A model generated the notes under the pieces. It was not told where the DNA came from. It did no database searches and was given only the letters and a program-made list of their open reading frames with translations. DNA of 29,089 bases, from assembly GCA_016202725.1 (NCBI GenBank), contig JACQOD010000055.1:1-29089 (forward strand), given 5' to 3'. The stretch is from Candidatus Aenigmatarchaeota archaeon. GTDB lineage: Archaea > Aenigmatarchaeota > Aenigmatarchaeia > QMZP01. A program made the position numbers and the translations under genes. Shown here one piece after another: positions 26,801-29,089 of the stretch. Numbering within the stretch: position 1 is the stretch's first letter; the number at the start of each line of letters is the position of its first letter.

Positions 26801-27298
26801 ATGACCACCCGCAAGAAAACGACCAAACGCAAGATGCGCGGGAAACGGACCTATGGCAGGGGCTCCCACAAAAAAGGGAGGGGGGGCGGCTCCCGCGGCG
26901 GCAGGGGCATGGCCGGGTCCTTCGGGCACAAGAGGCTCTGGGCCCTCAAGCAGGATCCCGGGCATTTCACCAAGCGGAAATTCGTGTCCCTGCGCGGCAA
27001 GCAGGTCCAGGAAACCCTCCAGAGCATCAACCTCCGGGACATCTCCGAGGACTGCGAGCTCCCCGGGTACAAGGTCCTGGGCGGCGGGGAATTGAAGCGC
27101 CCGGTCACGATCAGGGCCTCGGCCTTCTCCGCGCAGGCGATGGAGAAGATCACGAAGGCGGGCGGCAGGGCGGTCGTCTTGGGAGAAGAGGACGACATCG
27201 ACAAACCCAAGGATGAGCAGCCCGCGGAGCAGGAGTCCCCTCCCGCCAAGGGCGAGGACGACGAGGACGACGAGGATGAAGAGGACGAGGAGGAGTAG
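26801..27298 (+). CDS. rplO: Large ribosomal subunit protein uL15 with acidic tail
   Basis: A 165-aa uL15. The N terminus is the typical Gly/Arg/Lys-rich tail (KRKMRGKRTYGRGSHKKGRG, then GSRGGRGMAGSFGHKR), followed by the globular part (TIRASAFSAQAMEKITKAGG, RAVVL). The last 30-35 residues are a run of Asp/Glu (DDIDKPKDEQPAEQE, EDDEDDEDEEDEEE), not part of the usual family and resembling acidic tails of secreted or nucleic-acid-avoiding proteins. GGGGAGGAGAGG precedes the ATG at 26801. secY follows after 38 nt. Confidence 0.94.
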   Translation: MTTRKKTTKRKMRGKRTYGRGSHKKGRGGGSRGGRGMAGSFGHKRLWALKQDPGHFTKRKFVSLRGKQVQETLQSINLRDISEDCELPGYKVLGGGELKRPVTIRASAFSAQAMEKITKAGGRAVVLGEEDDIDKPKDEQPAEQESPPAKGEDDEDDEDEEDEEE

Positions 27299-27336
27299 TT
27301 AAGTCCGCGCTCCCCTAAAGATCCAGAGGATCCCCC

Positions 27337-28869
27337 ATGGCACTCCAGCAAGCCTACCTTGCGTTCCTGCAGAAGCTCCCCGGCGTCCGGGGGCCCACGG
27401 GCAAGCTCACCTTCAAGGAGAAGATGAAGTGGACCGGGCTCATCCTGGTCCTCTACTTCCTGCTGGCGCAGCTCATCGTCTACGGGGTCGCCCCCTCCAG
27501 CCTCGAGCAGCTCCGGTTCCTGGAGATCCTTCTCGGCTCCTCGTTCGGCTCGCTGATGTCGCTCGGCATCGGCCCGCTCGTGACCGCGTCCATCATCCTC
27601 CAGCTGCTGGTCGGGTCGAAGATCCTCTCCTGGAACCTGCAGACCACGGAGGGGAAGCAGATGTTCCAGGGGACCCAGAAGCTCCTGGGCATCCTGTTCT
27701 CCTTCATGGAGGCCGTCATCTTCGTCAGCATGGGGGCTGTCCCTGCGGCCTCGCCCAGCCTGGCAGGGCTGGTCATGCTCCAGCTCGCCGCGGGCGGGAT
27801 CCTGGTCATCTTCCTGGATGAAGTGATCTCCAAGTGGGGCTTCGGTTCCGGGATCGGCCTGTTCATCGTGGCGGGCGTGGCCAAGTCCATGCTCGTCCGG
27901 GCCTTCAACCCCCTGACCCAGGCCGGCCTCTTCCCCGGCGCGGGCGCTCCTCCGGCAGGCCTGATTCCCTTCGCCGTGACTGCCGTGGCAACGGGGGAGC
28001 TGCTGAACGCCTTCCTGGCCCTGCTGCCGGTGATGGCCACCATTGTGGTCTTTTTCCTGGTCACGTACGCGAACGCCATCAAGGTGGAGATCCCGCTGGC
28101 ATTCGGCAACATACGGGGCTTCGGGAGGCGGTGGCCGCTGAAGTTCTTCTACACCTCGAACATCCCGGTCATCCTGGTGGCGGCCCTGCTCGCGAACATC
28201 AACCTCATGGGCACCATGCTCGCCAACAACGGCAACCCCCTGCTCGGGGCGTTCGACGCGCAGGGCAATCCCACGGGAGGGCTGGTCTTCTTCCTCACGC
28301 CTCCGCGCACGGAGGCCCTGGGCGGGCTCATGGTGAGCGCGGGGATCTTCGCCCTCCTGGGGGCGATCCTGGCCTCGTTCACGGGGAAGGGGAAGTTCTC
28401 GCTGGTGGCGATCTTCGCCGCGCTCGGGGGGGCCGTCTGGGTGCTCGCCGCTGCGGGGATGGGGATCACCTCCCTGACCTTCATCCCGGCGATCGACATC
28501 GCCCGGGCCATCACCTACACCCTCGTCCTCACCGGCGGGGCGGTCCTCTTCTCGGTCTTCTGGATGTCCACGTCGGGGATGGATTCCCGCTCGGTCGCGG
28601 ACCAGATCTCCGGCATCGGGATGCAGATCCCCGGCTACCGCCGGGATCCGCGGATCATGGAGACGGTCCTGAGCCGCTACATCCCCGGGCTCACGGTCCT
28701 GGGGGGAGCTGCGGTGGGCCTCCTGGCCGCGTACGCGGACTTCACCAACGCGATCGGGACCGGCACCGGGATCCTGCTTGCCACGCTCATCATCTTCCAG
28801 CTCTACGAGCAGCTGGCCTCCCAGCACCTGGACGACATGCACCCCGGCCTGCGGCGCTTCTTCGAGTAG
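27337..28869 (+). CDS. secY: Preprotein translocase subunit SecY
   Basis: Channel-forming subunit of the Sec translocon, 510 aa with ten membrane helices expected. Seen: KLTFKEKMKWTGLILVLYFL (N-terminal amphipathic helix and TM1), a plug-region segment after it (YGVAPSSLEQ), SFGSLMSLGIGPLVTASIILQLLVG (TM2 region, split), GFGSGIGLFIVAG (TM5 motif), cytosolic loop YANAIKVEIPLAFGNIRGFGRRWPLKFFY (split) with RGFGRRWPLK, SNIPVILVAALLANINLMG (TM7), and the C-terminal loop MQIPGYRRDPRIME. In many archaea adk follows secY; here adk is in the kinase run instead and a gene-free stretch follows. Confidence 0.96.
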   Translation: MALQQAYLAFLQKLPGVRGPTGKLTFKEKMKWTGLILVLYFLLAQLIVYGVAPSSLEQLRFLEILLGSSFGSLMSLGIGPLVTASIILQLLVGSKILSWNLQTTEGKQMFQGTQKLLGILFSFMEAVIFVSMGAVPAASPSLAGLVMLQLAAGGILVIFLDEVISKWGFGSGIGLFIVAGVAKSMLVRAFNPLTQAGLFPGAGAPPAGLIPFAVTAVATGELLNAFLALLPVMATIVVFFLVTYANAIKVEIPLAFGNIRGFGRRWPLKFFYTSNIPVILVAALLANINLMGTMLANNGNPLLGAFDAQGNPTGGLVFFLTPPRTEALGGLMVSAGIFALLGAILASFTGKGKFSLVAIFAALGGAVWVLAAAGMGITSLTFIPAIDIARAITYTLVLTGGAVLFSVFWMSTSGMDSRSVADQISGIGMQIPGYRRDPRIMETVLSRYIPGLTVLGGAAVGLLAAYADFTNAIGTGTGILLATLIIFQLYEQLASQHLDDMHPGLRRFFE

Positions 28870-29089
28870 GGGGGATACTATCCCCGTACGTGTTTACGCC
28901 CCGCGCCGCCAGAACCCTGCGGGGCCTTGGCCCGCAGATGAATGGCGGCAAGCACTTCTGAGCGCGGGGCCGGGGTCGCGGGGATGGATCGCCATCACGG
29001 CCGCAGGAATGCTGTCCACTGGACGAGTTCAGTCGGCGTCGAACGCCCGCCGCTGTAGCGGCGGGTAGTTTACGTACCCTCAATATGCC
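28870..29089. other. Gene-free right edge with two hairpins and a repeat fragment
   Basis: Holds GGGGATA-C-TATCCCC (28871-28885) just after the secY stop, a family-2-like GTACGTGTTTA at 28886, a strong hairpin CCCGCCGCT-GT-AGCGGCGGG (29046-29065), and TACCCTCAATATGCC at the very end, which matches 20472-20486. A further mobile element probably begins here and is cut by the window edge. Confidence 0.4.

Noticed and set aside
26851..28842. 663-codon minus-strand frame opposite uL15 and secY
   Set aside because: Shadow frame; a poly-Ser run is merely the complement of the acidic tail codons of uL15.
28886..29072. GTACGTGTTTA...GTTTACGTAC as a complete 185-bp element after secY
   Set aside because: Only six to seven end bases pair and the interior does not match the 183-bp element; the right motif looks instead like the start of another copy.

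Overview
The window is a GC-rich archaeal chromosome segment. Archaeal markers are a CDP-archaeol synthase, an RFC small subunit, Bud32, archaeal-type uS5/uL30/uL15/SecY, an archaeal/eukaryal ProRS, PRC-barrel and DUF5654 proteins, TATA boxes about 20-30 nt before most starts (leaderless style), and tRNA genes broken by small introns. The compact uL30, the bacterial-type zinc adenylate kinase, the many very small tRNA introns and a cysteine-rich surface protein would fit a DPANN-type lineage; that placement is inference, and no rRNA is present to test it.

Layout. 1-7150 is core metabolism: an intron-bearing tRNA-Ala, carS, and on the minus strand rfcS followed by a run of nucleotide kinases (a 667-codon ORF joining a UPF0200-type kinase, adenylate kinase and nucleoside diphosphate kinase, overlapped by thymidylate kinase), then a Fap7-type kinase, an M48 protease and a squalene-synthase-like enzyme. 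7150-13640 holds a CBS/TraB pair, a Trm112-like protein, tRNA-Ser(TGA) with three apparent introns, a MIP18-family protein, two secreted CARDB proteins, tsaC, an M24 peptidase and a PRC-barrel protein; three copies of a 143-146 bp miniature element with 3-bp target duplications lie here. 13640-20760 is accessory: tRNA-Ser(GCT), tRNA-Gly, two AbrB/PIN toxin-antitoxin pairs, a PadR regulator divergent from a tiny Cys-Cys protein, an aldo/keto reductase, MgtC-like, SRPBCC and VOC proteins, and a second miniature-element family (97-104 bp, 8-bp target duplications, three of them exact). 20760-23240 encodes ProRS and a GT2-TPR protein. 23240-29089 starts with an AT-rich operator-like region and a Fic protein, then bud32, uS5, uL30, a Nudix hydrolase, uL15 and SecY in one tightly packed run.

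The main items for follow-up are: (1) the triple nucleotide-kinase ORF; (2) tRNA genes that fold canonically only after removing several 13-33 nt insertions in the D arm, anticodon stem and variable arm; (3) two non-autonomous element families with clean target duplications, one of which sits on gene stop codons; (4) a PIN toxin with no usable NTG start but an ACG behind a strong ribosome binding site; (5) paired palindromes between padR and the Cys-Cys protein. No transposase, CRISPR array or rRNA was seen.
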